From contig JAFGQQ010000194.1 in assembly GCA_016935595.1 (NCBI GenBank), positions 1-64,000 on the forward strand: a DNA stretch of 64,000 bases. Reading direction: 5' to 3'. The notes beneath the pieces were generated by a model. It was not told the origin of the DNA, made no database searches, and was given only the letters and a program-made list of their open reading frames with translations. Source of the DNA: Bacteroidales bacterium. Lineage in GTDB: Bacteria; Bacteroidota; Bacteroidia; Bacteroidales; UBA10428. Both the position numbers and the translations under genes were made by a program. Positions within the stretch are counted from its first letter, which is position 1. The number at the start of each line of letters is the position of its first letter. This document shows positions 35,817 through 44,675 of the stretch, piece after piece.

Positions 35817-36527
35817 TTATCTGATAATATCGCGAATTACCTCGGCACCCAAATATATACCAAACATAGCCGGCAAATAAGATATAGTACCGACAGTAGT
35901 TTTTTTATTTTGTTCATCATCAACAAAAATAATCATATCCTTACTAACCTCTTCGGGCGAAAAAACCACTTTAAAACCTTTTTTTATACCAAATTTTGAA
36001 AGACGTTTACGCACCATCCGGGCTAAATTACAATTATAACTCTTCGAAATATCATCAACTCGTATTAAAGAAGGATCAAGTTTTCCACCAGCACCCATAG
36101 AACTTATTAAAGGAAGATTATATTTTAACGCATTAATAATAAGAAATACCTTTGGTGCCAACGTATCAATGGCATCAACAACATAATCGTAATTAAACCC
36201 AAGTATTTCAGGAATCCGCTGATCTTTAATAAATTCATCATAAACAGTTAGTTTCAAATCAGGGTTAATATCCAAAAGTCGTTTTGCAACAACATCAACT
36301 TTTCGATGACCTTCATTACTTGTAAGTGCAATCAATTGTCGATTTCTATTAGTAGGCTGCACTTTATCACCATCAACAATAGTTAATGCACCAACGCCGG
36401 CTCTTACTATTTGCTCGGCAGCATAAGCACCAACACCACCCAACCCGGCTATAAAAACATGAGAATTCTTTAGCTTATCAAGTTTGTCTTTTCCTAATAA
36501 AATTTCGGTACGCTCCAACCAACTCAT
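35817..36527 (-). CDS. tcdA: tRNA threonylcarbamoyladenosine dehydratase (TcdA/CsdL type)
   Basis: A 236-residue ThiF/MoeB-fold ATP-dependent enzyme that cyclises t6A37 of tRNAs. The nucleotide loop is GLGGVGAYAAEQIVRAGVG, with NRNRQL as adenylation arginine motif and VVDAIDTLAPK following; SSMGAGGKLDPS is a TcdA-specific signature. It overlaps the tatD start by one base. Confidence 0.9.
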   Translation of the reverse strand: MSWLERTEILLGKDKLDKLKNSHVFIAGLGGVGAYAAEQIVRAGVGALTIVDGDKVQPTNRNRQLIALTSNEGHRKVDVVAKRLLDINPDLKLTVYDEFIKDQRIPEILGFNYDYVVDAIDTLAPKVFLIINALKYNLPLISSMGAGGKLDPSLIRVDDISKSYNCNLARMVRKRLSKFGIKKGFKVVFSPEEVSKDMIIFVDDEQNKKTTVGTISYLPAMFGIYLGAEVIRDIIR

Positions 36528-37174
36528 TATTTTACAAATATATTATTGTAGTTTATTTCAATTATTTCTTTAAGTTCTTCAATATTAATATTGATTAAAT
36601 TAGAATACATTTTATAGCTATTTTCAATTAAATCATTAGAATCATCAGTTTCAAAAAAAATACGCTTTAACGGAATTTGTTTTATAGATAATTCTGTCTT
36701 TTCGTTCATTGTTTCGTGCAAACGAAGTGAAAAGAAAAAACCAGTTTTTACCAATTGAGTAGTTAATTGTTGCGAACCGGAATATCTATGCAATACCCAA
36801 TAATTTTTTGGTTTCAAACAGTTTTTTAGATCAATAACTTCATTATAAGCTTTTACACAATGAATAAGTAAAGGAATATTATATTTTTCTGATAATTTTA
36901 TTTGCTTAATAAAAACATCCATTTGAATTTCGAAAGATGCACCTTTAAGTTTATCTAATCCACACTCTCCAATCAATAAAATATTGTTATTTAATATGTT
37001 ATTTTTTATTAATTCAAGTTGTTGTTTAATTAAATTTTCATTAATATACCATGGGTGAATTCCCATAGAACATGTTTCAAATTTGGTTAAAACCTTAGGG
37101 AAATAATTAAATATTTGTAATATATCGCTTTTTGGTTCCCTTTTATGTGTGTGAAAGTTGATATAACGAGCCAT
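36527..37174 (-). CDS. TatD family metal-dependent hydrolase
   Basis: A 215-residue TIM-barrel hydrolase, shorter than the usual 255-265. The metal ligands are all present: H8-x-H10, E70, H105, H129 and D177. TatD enzymes act as DNases or in quality control; the short form in Bacteroidota is common. It is 11 bp downstream of polA and shares one base with tcdA. Confidence 0.88.
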   Translation of the reverse strand: MARYINFHTHKREPKSDILQIFNYFPKVLTKFETCSMGIHPWYINENLIKQQLELIKNNILNNNILLIGECGLDKLKGASFEIQMDVFIKQIKLSEKYNIPLLIHCVKAYNEVIDLKNCLKPKNYWVLHRYSGSQQLTTQLVKTGFFFSLRLHETMNEKTELSIKQIPLKRIFFETDDSNDLIENSYKMYSNLININIEELKEIIEINYNNIFVK

Positions 37175-37185
37175 AATTATATTAA

Positions 37186-39966
37186 TTAATGCGCTTCAAG
37201 CCAATTATTTCCAAAACCCATATCAATCTCAAGAGGCACATTTAACTTATATGCATTTTCCATACAGTCTTTAACAATAGTTTTAACTTGTTCAAGTTCA
37301 GATTTTTTAACATCAAAATTCAATTCATCATGTACCTGCAGAATCATTTTTGATTCAAGTTTGGCATCATTAAAGGCATTAAAAATTTTAACCATGGCTA
37401 TTTTTATAATGTCGGCAGCAGTACCCTGTATTGGAGCATTAATAGCATTTCGTTCGGCAACACCACGCACTACCGCATTTCGCGAGTTAATATCGGGTAA
37501 ATATCTTTTTCTCCCAAAGAGCGTTGAAACATAACCTTTATCACGAGCATCGGCAATACACTTGTCCATAAACGATTTAACTTCGGGAAAATTTTCGAAA
37601 TAGCCATCAATTAAAGCCTTAGCTTCACCCCTTGGGATATTCAATCGTTCAGATAAGCCAAAAGCAGATATTCCATAAATAATACCAAAATTGGCGGTTT
37701 TGGCTTTTCTTCGCATATCAGAAGTAACCTCATCCAATGATACATTAAAAATTTTAGCCGCAGTAGCAGCATGAATATCTTCACCTTTTCGAAAAGCCTC
37801 GGTCATGTGAGTATCTTTACTAAAATGAGCCATCAATCGTAGTTCGACCTGCGAGTAGTCGGCGGACAAGAAAATATGATCATCATCAGCAGCAACAAAA
37901 GCCCTTCGAATTTCACGACCTTCGTCATCACGAATAGGAATATTTTGCAGGTTTGGATTAGTACTACTTAGTCTGCCAGTTACTACAATTGCCTGATTAT
38001 ATGATGTATGTAATCTTTTAGTTTTATTATTAATTAAAGTAGGTAAAACCTCAACATAAGTACTTAAAAGTTTTTTTAACCCCCTATATTGAAGAATATC
38101 TGAAATAATTTCGTGCTTATCTTTTAATTTTTGAAGTGTTTCTTCATCGGTACTATACTGCCCAGTTTTGGTAGTTTTAGCTTTAGGATCGAGATTAAGT
38201 TTTTCAAATAATAGTTCACCAATTTGTTTAGGACTGGAAACGTTTAAATCGTCACCTCCAATATTTTTAATATTTTGCTCAATTCCATTAAGTTTAATAT
38301 TAAGCTCTTTTGCATAATTATTAAGTTCATCTGCATCAATCCGAACACCTGTAGCCTCCATATCGGTTAAAACCTCCATTAATGGCAATTCAACCGTTTC
38401 AAAAAAATGCGTAAGGTCTGCATCGTCAACCTCTTTTTTAAGAATTTCTTTTAATTGAAAAGTAATATCGGCATCTTCGGCAGCGTATTCTATTATTTGC
38501 TCCAGAGGAACATCTCTCATGTTACCTTGCTTTTTGCCCTTGGCACCAATTAGTTCTTCAATTTCAACAGGTCTGTAATTAAGGTAAGTTTCGGACAAAA
38601 AGTCCATGTTATGTTTTAAGCCCGGATTAATAAGGTAATGAGCTATCATTGTATCGAAAAAAGGGCCTTTAACTTTAATATTGTATTTATTTAATATGGA
38701 AATATCAAATTTAATGTTTTGGCCAATTTTTAATATATTATTATCGGTAAAAACATCAGCAAATGATTGTACAATCGAAAATGCTTCATCCTGGTTTGTA
38801 GGAATAGGCACATAATAACCTTCATGCGCTTTAAATGAAAAGGAGATTCCCACTAACTCGGCCTTTTGAATATCTATAGATGTTGTTTCAGTATCAAAAC
38901 AAAACTCTTTTTGCAAACTTAACTCAGAAACCAATGACATAATTGCCATTTCATTATCAATTAAATAATAAGAATGATTTACATCATGTATTGATTTATA
39001 TTTTGACGGCATTGGTTCAGATTTAACAACCTCTGTTGTTACGGGCATATCGAAAAGCGAGCCTTGGGCAGGAGGAGGAGCAAACATATCTCTGATTCGG
39101 GCACCTAGAGTTTTAAACTCCAGCTCGTCAAACAGTGACATAAGATGCTCCATATTTGGCTTCTCTTTCAACAATTCATTTTCGTTAAACTCAACCGACA
39201 CTTCGGTGTTAATTGTTACTAAATGATATGATAATTCAACCTGTTGCTTAAAATTCTCCAGATTCTCTTTAAGTTTTCCTTTAATTGAATTAATATTTTC
39301 ATATATACCAGAGATCGATTTGAATTCAGAAATTAACTCTTTTGCCCGTTTTTCTCCAATACCTGGACATCCTGGAATATTATCGGCCGAATCGCCCCAT
39401 AAGGCAAGAATATCAATTATCTGTAAAGGATTATCAACCGAAAAATTTTCCTTTATTTCATCAACACCCCATATATCAATATCACCACCCTTACTACGAG
39501 GTTTGTACATAAATACCTTATCGTTAACCAATTGAGCATAATCTTTATCAGGAGTAACCATATATGTTGTAAACCCGTTTTGAGAAGCTTTAACAGATAG
39601 CGTTCCGATAACATCATCAGCTTCAAAGCCATCTTTCACAATAACCGGAATATTCATAGCCTCGATAAGTTGCTTAATATATGGAATTGATTTACGAATA
39701 TCTTCAGGCGTCTCATCACGATGAGCTTTATAATCGGGATATTGTTCGTGGCGAAATGTAGGACCGGAGGGATCAAAAACAACAGCAATATGAGTTGGAT
39801 TATCTTTCGAAAGGATTTCTAAAAGTGAATTGGTAAACCCAAATATTGCAGAGGTATTAAAACCTTTGGAGTTGATTCGTGGATTTCTGATAAATGCATA
39901 ATAGGCTCTATAAATCAATGCATAAGCATCTAATAGGAACAGTCTTTTTTCTGAATCTTTTGTCAT
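37186..39966 (-). CDS. polA: DNA polymerase I
   Basis: A 926-residue PolA with all three domains: 5'-3' flap nuclease (1-290, with GFEADDVIGT and TPDKDYAQL), a proofreading 3'-5' exonuclease whose DEDDy residues are intact (FDTET near 357, NIKFD, and YAAEDAD), and the polymerase domain (motif A DYSQVELRLMAH, motif B RRKAKTANFGIIYG, motif C VHDELNFDV). It heads the probable polA-tatD-tcdA-tauE transcript. The start ATG is followed directly by the conserved LFLLDAYALIYRA. Confidence 0.97.
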   Translation of the reverse strand: MTKDSEKRLFLLDAYALIYRAYYAFIRNPRINSKGFNTSAIFGFTNSLLEILSKDNPTHIAVVFDPSGPTFRHEQYPDYKAHRDETPEDIRKSIPYIKQLIEAMNIPVIVKDGFEADDVIGTLSVKASQNGFTTYMVTPDKDYAQLVNDKVFMYKPRSKGGDIDIWGVDEIKENFSVDNPLQIIDILALWGDSADNIPGCPGIGEKRAKELISEFKSISGIYENINSIKGKLKENLENFKQQVELSYHLVTINTEVSVEFNENELLKEKPNMEHLMSLFDELEFKTLGARIRDMFAPPPAQGSLFDMPVTTEVVKSEPMPSKYKSIHDVNHSYYLIDNEMAIMSLVSELSLQKEFCFDTETTSIDIQKAELVGISFSFKAHEGYYVPIPTNQDEAFSIVQSFADVFTDNNILKIGQNIKFDISILNKYNIKVKGPFFDTMIAHYLINPGLKHNMDFLSETYLNYRPVEIEELIGAKGKKQGNMRDVPLEQIIEYAAEDADITFQLKEILKKEVDDADLTHFFETVELPLMEVLTDMEATGVRIDADELNNYAKELNIKLNGIEQNIKNIGGDDLNVSSPKQIGELLFEKLNLDPKAKTTKTGQYSTDEETLQKLKDKHEIISDILQYRGLKKLLSTYVEVLPTLINNKTKRLHTSYNQAIVVTGRLSSTNPNLQNIPIRDDEGREIRRAFVAADDDHIFLSADYSQVELRLMAHFSKDTHMTEAFRKGEDIHAATAAKIFNVSLDEVTSDMRRKAKTANFGIIYGISAFGLSERLNIPRGEAKALIDGYFENFPEVKSFMDKCIADARDKGYVSTLFGRKRYLPDINSRNAVVRGVAERNAINAPIQGTAADIIKIAMVKIFNAFNDAKLESKMILQVHDELNFDVKKSELEQVKTIVKDCMENAYKLNVPLEIDMGFGNNWLEAH

Positions 39967-40029
39967 TGAAGCATAATTTTTGATAAAGATAGAAAAAGGA
40001 TATATACTTGGCTATGAAAAGTGGACTTG

Positions 40030-40077
40030 TAATAAAATGAAAATTCCCATCAATACGTTAATGCAAATGATGGGAAT
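40030..40077 (-). terminator. Terminator of the nadB operon
   Basis: TGATGGGAAT (40068-40077) pairs perfectly with ATTCCCATCA (40043-40052) over 10 bp around a 15-nt loop; on the minus strand the stem is followed by a U-rich run (TTTCATTTTATT). It lies 21 bp after the nadB stop and before the polA promoter region. Confidence 0.8.
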
Positions 40078-40098
40078 AAAATTTTTACTTATAATCAA

Positions 40099-41670
40099 TT
40101 ATATCTCTAACTTTTCGGGATAATCAACATTATAATGCAATCCTCGACTCTCTTTTCGCTTTTTAGCCATCTTAATAATAAGATATCCAACATTAATTTT
40201 GTTACGTAACTCACAAATTTTTTGAGAAACGGTTGATTTTTGATACAATGTCTCGGTTTCGCGATATAAAACTTCGAGACGGTCGAGAGCACGATTTAAG
40301 CGAATATTTGTACGAACAATTCCAACATAATTACTCATTATTTGCTCAACCTCTTTATTTGATTGAGTAATTAGAACCATCTCTTCGGGTAACGTGGTAC
40401 CTTCATCATTCCAATCAGGAATTAATTCATTAAAATAACTGATTTTTACAGTCTCGATACTGGCTTTTGCAGCAGCATTGGCATAAACAACAGCTTCGAC
40501 CAATGAATTTGAAGCCAAACGATTGGCTCCATGCAAACCGGTTGAAGAACACTCACCGGCAGCAAAAAGATTTTTAATGGAACTTTGACCATTAATATCT
40601 ACTTTTATTCCTCCGCACATATAATGAGCAGCAGGTACAACAGGAATATAATTTTTCGAAATATCAATTCCCAACTTCATACATTTATTCCAAATATTAG
40701 GAAAATGTTCTTTTATCTCTTCAGCTTTTTTATGAGTAACATCGAGATAAACGAACTCTTCTCCCGAATTTTTCAATTCATTATCGATAGCACGGGCAAC
40801 AATATCACGAGGAGCAAGACAACCTCGTTCGTCGTATTCATACATAAACTCCTGTCCGTTTGTACGACGCAATATACCTCCAAACCCACGCATTGCTTCG
40901 GTAATAAGGAATGAAGGTCGCTCAGCAGGATTGTATAACGAGGTTGGGTGAAACTGCACAAACTCCATATTTTCAAGAATCCCCTTTGCTCTAAAAACCA
41001 TAGCAATACCATCGCCTGTAGCATTTAAGGGATTAGTGGTAGCCTGGTAAACACTTCCAACACCCCCGGTAGCCATTAAGGTTACTTTTGCAAGATAAGT
41101 TTCAACTTTTAATGATGTTTTATTTAAAATGTATGCCCCATAGCAAACGTTATTTTTCATCCATGGCTCAAGTATATGCCCCAAATGATGAGGAGTAATA
41201 AGATCAACAGCAAAATGATGCTCCAAAATATCAATATTTTTATGCATACGAATTGCTTCATCAAGTGCACGTTGAACTTCGTTCCCGGTATTATCTTTAT
41301 GGTGAAGTATACGAAACTCGGAATGACCACCTTCGCGATGCAGATCAAATTTACCATCCGTATTTTTGTCAAAGTTTGTCCCCTTTTCGATAAGAAACCT
41401 AATCATATCGGGAGCTTCAGCAACGACCTTACGAACCACTTCTTCATCGCACAAACCATCACCTGCAACCAACGTATCAAAAACGTGTTTTTCAAAATTA
41501 TCGGGATCATACATAACCGATGCAATTCCACCTTGTGCATAGGATGTGTTAGTTTCCTGAACCTGCGTTTTAGTAACAATAGCTACTTTTCCATAATCAG
41601 CCACTTTCAAAGCATAGCTCAATCCGGCTATTCCCGATCCAATGACTAAAAAATCGTAATGTTTTCTCAT
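40099..41670 (-). CDS. nadB: L-aspartate oxidase
   Basis: A 523-residue FAD enzyme making iminoaspartate, the first step of NAD synthesis. The dinucleotide loop is VIGSGIAGLSYAL (residues 8-20); SYAQGGIASV, the substrate loop HREGGHSEFRILHH and the C-terminal CGGIKVDINGQSSIKNLFAAGEC are conserved. nadA and nadC are not adjacent. It is the last gene of the dCMP deaminase-S41-DUF4834-nadB run, 15 bp after DUF4834. The oxygen-sensitive host probably uses fumarate as electron acceptor, as the family can. Confidence 0.95.
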   Translation of the reverse strand: MRKHYDFLVIGSGIAGLSYALKVADYGKVAIVTKTQVQETNTSYAQGGIASVMYDPDNFEKHVFDTLVAGDGLCDEEVVRKVVAEAPDMIRFLIEKGTNFDKNTDGKFDLHREGGHSEFRILHHKDNTGNEVQRALDEAIRMHKNIDILEHHFAVDLITPHHLGHILEPWMKNNVCYGAYILNKTSLKVETYLAKVTLMATGGVGSVYQATTNPLNATGDGIAMVFRAKGILENMEFVQFHPTSLYNPAERPSFLITEAMRGFGGILRRTNGQEFMYEYDERGCLAPRDIVARAIDNELKNSGEEFVYLDVTHKKAEEIKEHFPNIWNKCMKLGIDISKNYIPVVPAAHYMCGGIKVDINGQSSIKNLFAAGECSSTGLHGANRLASNSLVEAVVYANAAAKASIETVKISYFNELIPDWNDEGTTLPEEMVLITQSNKEVEQIMSNYVGIVRTNIRLNRALDRLEVLYRETETLYQKSTVSQKICELRNKINVGYLIIKMAKKRKESRGLHYNVDYPEKLEI

Positions 41671-41685
41671 TTATTGAGATTGAAA

Positions 41686-41943
41686 TTATTTTATTTCTTC
41701 GTAATCAACGTAATCACCTTCGTTATCTGATCGCCGCTTTTTATTTTTATCAGTATTATAATGAACTGTTACTTCACCTTCCTTTTTTTTATACTCCTGT
41801 TTCGTTCGCTGATAAACATTACTTTGCTGTTGAGTCATCCGGTTAAAAAATTTCTTTATCAGCCAGGGCAAAATATATCTACCTATTAATTTAAACAAGT
41901 AATAAAAAATAATAAAAAAGAAAATAATTCTTATTAATGTCAT
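41686..41943 (-). CDS. DUF4834 family small membrane protein
   Basis: An 85-residue protein with one N-terminal membrane span (about 4-24, aromatic-rich) followed by a basic, then acidic cytoplasmic tail ending DYVDYEEIK. This is the pattern of DUF4834, a Bacteroidota-restricted family of unknown function. It overlaps the S41 protease stop by 4 bp (ATGA), so they are translationally coupled, and precedes nadB. Confidence 0.75.
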   Translation of the reverse strand: MTLIRIIFFFIIFYYLFKLIGRYILPWLIKKFFNRMTQQQSNVYQRTKQEYKKKEGEVTVHYNTDKNKKRRSDNEGDYVDYEEIK

Positions 41944-43586
41944 TTTACCTCGTTCTTAAGCTCCATTATTAAATCGGAATTTTCAAAACTTTTAATTGCC
42001 TGAATAACAATTTCATCAGACTTTAAAATTATTGGATAAAAACCATCATTATCAATAATATTACGAGCAATATAAGCTCTTAAATCGGTACAAATCAATT
42101 TTTGTGACAAGATATATTGATCGTTATTAAACTTTATTTTTTTATTGTTAAGAAAACTAATTAGCTGATTTTTCAAATAATCATCAGGCAGTTCTTTTTC
42201 ATAATCTTCAGCTCTAATAAATTTAGCCAATTTATCGCGATGCTTGTCGGCATATTCAAGAGAAAACTGATAAATAATGCCCGATTCTCTTAATTTGTAA
42301 TAGAATGGTGTGTATCCAGATGTATCGCGTGGCACAAAAATATCGGGCATAATACCTCCCCCTCCATAAACAACACGCCCATCTTTTGTTTTATAAGCCA
42401 ATGAATCATTAAAATGAATACTATCTTGTTGATAAAACTCACCGTTTTCAAAACGCTCCATTATATCGTGATAATAATTCTCAATACCATTTTCGTAAGA
42501 CTTTTGAATACATCGTCCACTAGGAGTATAATAACGAGCCACAGTAAGCCTTATAGCTGAACCATCAGGTAACGGAATTTGTTCCTGCACTAATCCTTTA
42601 CCAAACGATCGACGACCGATAATAGCACCCCTGTCATTATCCTGAATAGCACCGGCAAAAATTTCACTTGCCGAAGCCGAGAATTCATCAATCAACACAG
42701 CTACTTTAGTATCCATACAACTCCCCGATCCATCGGCTTTCAACTCATTTCGGGGATTCGATTTTCCTTCAGTATAAACAATCATTTCACCTGCACCCAA
42801 AAATTCATTAATCATAGCATAAGCGATATCTAAATATCCGCCTGAGTTTCCCCTTAAATCAATAATAATATTTTTACAATTATATGCTTTAAGTTTAGCC
42901 ACACCAGTAATAAACTCATTATAAGTAGTACGGGCAAAACGGTTTATTTTAATGTAACCAATATCATTAGTAATCATATAAGCCACATCAACACTATAAA
43001 CAGGAATCAATCCGCGAGTAATTTCAAATTCGAGAGGTGTTGTAAGATTTCGCCTGATTACACCCACTTTAACCTTAGTGCCAATTGGCCCCTTTAATTT
43101 TTTCACCACATCATTCGAAGGCAGTTTCACTCCAGCAATTATTGTATCATTTACAGAAACAATACGATCTCCGGGCAAGATACCAACTTTTTCAGATGGG
43201 CCCCCCGAGATAACACTAATAACCAATACCGTATCAGTTTGCATACTAAACTGAACGCCAATACCACCAAAGTTACCATCGAGCTCTTCATTAACCGATT
43301 GCAAATCTTTAGCCGGTATATAAACTGTATGAGGATCAAGATTTTTTAATAACTCAGGAATAATTGATTCGACCAATTGATCTTTATTAATAGTATCGAC
43401 ATACTCATCTCTAATAAGATTGAGCATTGCTTCAATTTTGTTGGTTTGAGGATATATTAAAAGCTTATTACCACCAATACCGTGAGATTGAACAGTTAAA
43501 ACACGCCCCAGATAAATACCAAGAATAAGCACTGCTGCAAATAAAAGTGGTTGTACAATTTGTCGTTTTGTATTTTTTATGGTCAT
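41940..43586 (-). CDS. C-terminal processing peptidase (S41 family, PDZ-containing), second copy
   Basis: I take ATG at 43586 (548 residues), one base after the dCMP deaminase stop, because the longer frame runs into that gene. It has an N-terminal anchor (about 12-30), a PDZ domain (about 85-165, GIGVQFSMQTDTVLVI and GILPGDRIVSVND) and an S41 core with the nucleophile in DEFSASASEIFAG and lysine in RRSFGKGLVQ. It shares about the same architecture as the protease at 15002 but has a shorter C-terminal extension. Confidence 0.92.
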   Translation of the reverse strand: MTIKNTKRQIVQPLLFAAVLILGIYLGRVLTVQSHGIGGNKLLIYPQTNKIEAMLNLIRDEYVDTINKDQLVESIIPELLKNLDPHTVYIPAKDLQSVNEELDGNFGGIGVQFSMQTDTVLVISVISGGPSEKVGILPGDRIVSVNDTIIAGVKLPSNDVVKKLKGPIGTKVKVGVIRRNLTTPLEFEITRGLIPVYSVDVAYMITNDIGYIKINRFARTTYNEFITGVAKLKAYNCKNIIIDLRGNSGGYLDIAYAMINEFLGAGEMIVYTEGKSNPRNELKADGSGSCMDTKVAVLIDEFSASASEIFAGAIQDNDRGAIIGRRSFGKGLVQEQIPLPDGSAIRLTVARYYTPSGRCIQKSYENGIENYYHDIMERFENGEFYQQDSIHFNDSLAYKTKDGRVVYGGGGIMPDIFVPRDTSGYTPFYYKLRESGIIYQFSLEYADKHRDKLAKFIRAEDYEKELPDDYLKNQLISFLNNKKIKFNNDQYILSQKLICTDLRAYIARNIIDNDGFYPIILKSDEIVIQAIKSFENSDLIMELKNEVK

Positions 43587-43587
43587 A

Positions 43588-44046
43588 TTATATATTATTA
43601 TCAGAAGAATCTTCAATGTGAATAACTTCAATATTAGCCCGTTGTAACAATTTTATGCCGTCATCTGTACGGTATTTTTCCGAAAAAACAACACGAATAA
43701 TACCTGCCTGGATAATTAATTTTGCACACTCAATACAAGGTGAAGCAGTAATGTAAAGAGTAGCACCCTCACTACTATTGTTAGATCGGGCAACCTTAGT
43801 AATTGCATTAGCTTCGGCATGGAGAACATAAGGTTTTGTTGACCCTTCACAGTCTTCACACTCATTTTCAAACCCTGCTGGTGTGCCGTTGTAACCATCG
43901 CTAATAATCATTTTATCTTTAACCAGAATTGCGCCAACCTGACGTCGCACACAATAACTGTTTTGAGCCCATATTCGAGCCATTGCCAAATAGCGTGTAT
44001 CAAGTAAATATTGTTTTTCAGCTACTGTAACTACTTTCTTGTCCAT
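43588..44046 (-). CDS. Deoxycytidylate (dCMP) deaminase family protein
   Basis: A 152-residue zinc deaminase that converts dCMP to dUMP for thymidylate synthesis. Zinc and catalytic residues are H76-A-E78 and C104-x2-C107; the region NECEDCEGS adds the extra cysteines typical of dCMP deaminases such as ComEB. It begins an operon with an S41 protease, DUF4834 and nadB, a conserved but functionally mixed set. Confidence 0.92.
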   Translation of the reverse strand: MDKKVVTVAEKQYLLDTRYLAMARIWAQNSYCVRRQVGAILVKDKMIISDGYNGTPAGFENECEDCEGSTKPYVLHAEANAITKVARSNNSSEGATLYITASPCIECAKLIIQAGIIRVVFSEKYRTDDGIKLLQRANIEVIHIEDSSDNNI

Positions 44047-44216
44047 TTATATAAAACAAAAATCAAGCAAAATGTTGATATAAAGGAGCAAAAATAACAA
44101 TTTATCAGGTTGATAGTTTAAAATACCTGTTTAATTAAGGTATTTTAATATCCTTAATGCAAAATTACCTTGTTATGTTAATAAAATCAGAATAGCAAAA
44201 AAATAAAACAAAAAAA

Positions 44217-44254
44217 TTGTCTCTTAAAGAAATAGTACTATATTTATAGTACTA
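44217..44254 (+). promoter_or_regulatory. blaI promoter overlapped by a palindromic operator
   Basis: TTG (44217-44219) and TATATTTA (44239-44246) are spaced by 19 bp, close to the TTTG-N19-TAnnTTTG rule. TAGTACTAT (44233-44241) and ATAGTACTA (44246-44254) form a perfect 9-bp inverted repeat with a 4-bp centre lying exactly over the -7 box, 15 bp before the BlaI-type start: an expected BlaI operator for autorepression. Confidence 0.75.
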
Positions 44255-44268
44255 AAAATATAGTAGTT

Positions 44269-44655
44269 ATGGATTTCATGAAACAACTTACAAAAGCCGA
44301 AGAAGAAGTAATGCAAATACTATGGAATTTGCGCAAGGGAACAGTAAAAGATGTACTCAACGGATTTGATGAAAAACAACCAGCATACAATACCGTTGCA
44401 ACGGTTTTGAAAGTGTTAAAGTCGAAAGAGTTTGTCGATTTTAAGGCCGATGGAAATATTTATATCTATTTTCCACTTATCAGCAAAGAAGATTACTCGT
44501 CGTACCAGATGAAGCATTTACTAAAAAATTACTTCAATGGAAGCTTTGCCCGACTGGCCACTTTTTTTGCCAAAGATAACAATATGAGCCTCTCCGATTT
44601 GGAAACATTGTTAAAAGCATCGGACAGTGAAAATGACAAGGAGTCAAAAAAGTAA
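44269..44655 (+). CDS. BlaI/MecI/CopY family repressor
   Basis: A 128-residue winged-helix repressor. The N-terminal half has LTKAEEEVMQILWNLRKGTVKDVLNGF and the recognition segment PAYNTVATVLKVLKSKEFV, with a C-terminal dimerisation helix that BlaR1-type proteases cleave. A palindrome lies on its own promoter. It is followed 20 bp later by its M56 partner. No beta-lactamase is nearby, so the pair likely senses another envelope or stress signal. Confidence 0.93.
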   Translation: MDFMKQLTKAEEEVMQILWNLRKGTVKDVLNGFDEKQPAYNTVATVLKVLKSKEFVDFKADGNIYIYFPLISKEDYSSYQMKHLLKNYFNGSFARLATFFAKDNNMSLSDLETLLKASDSENDKESKK

Positions 44656-44675
44656 CCAACTTTAAACTTGAATCA

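Noticed and set aside
41176..41649. 157-residue plus-strand open frame inside nadB
   Set aside because: nadB is certain on the other strand; the antisense frame has no recognisable motif.
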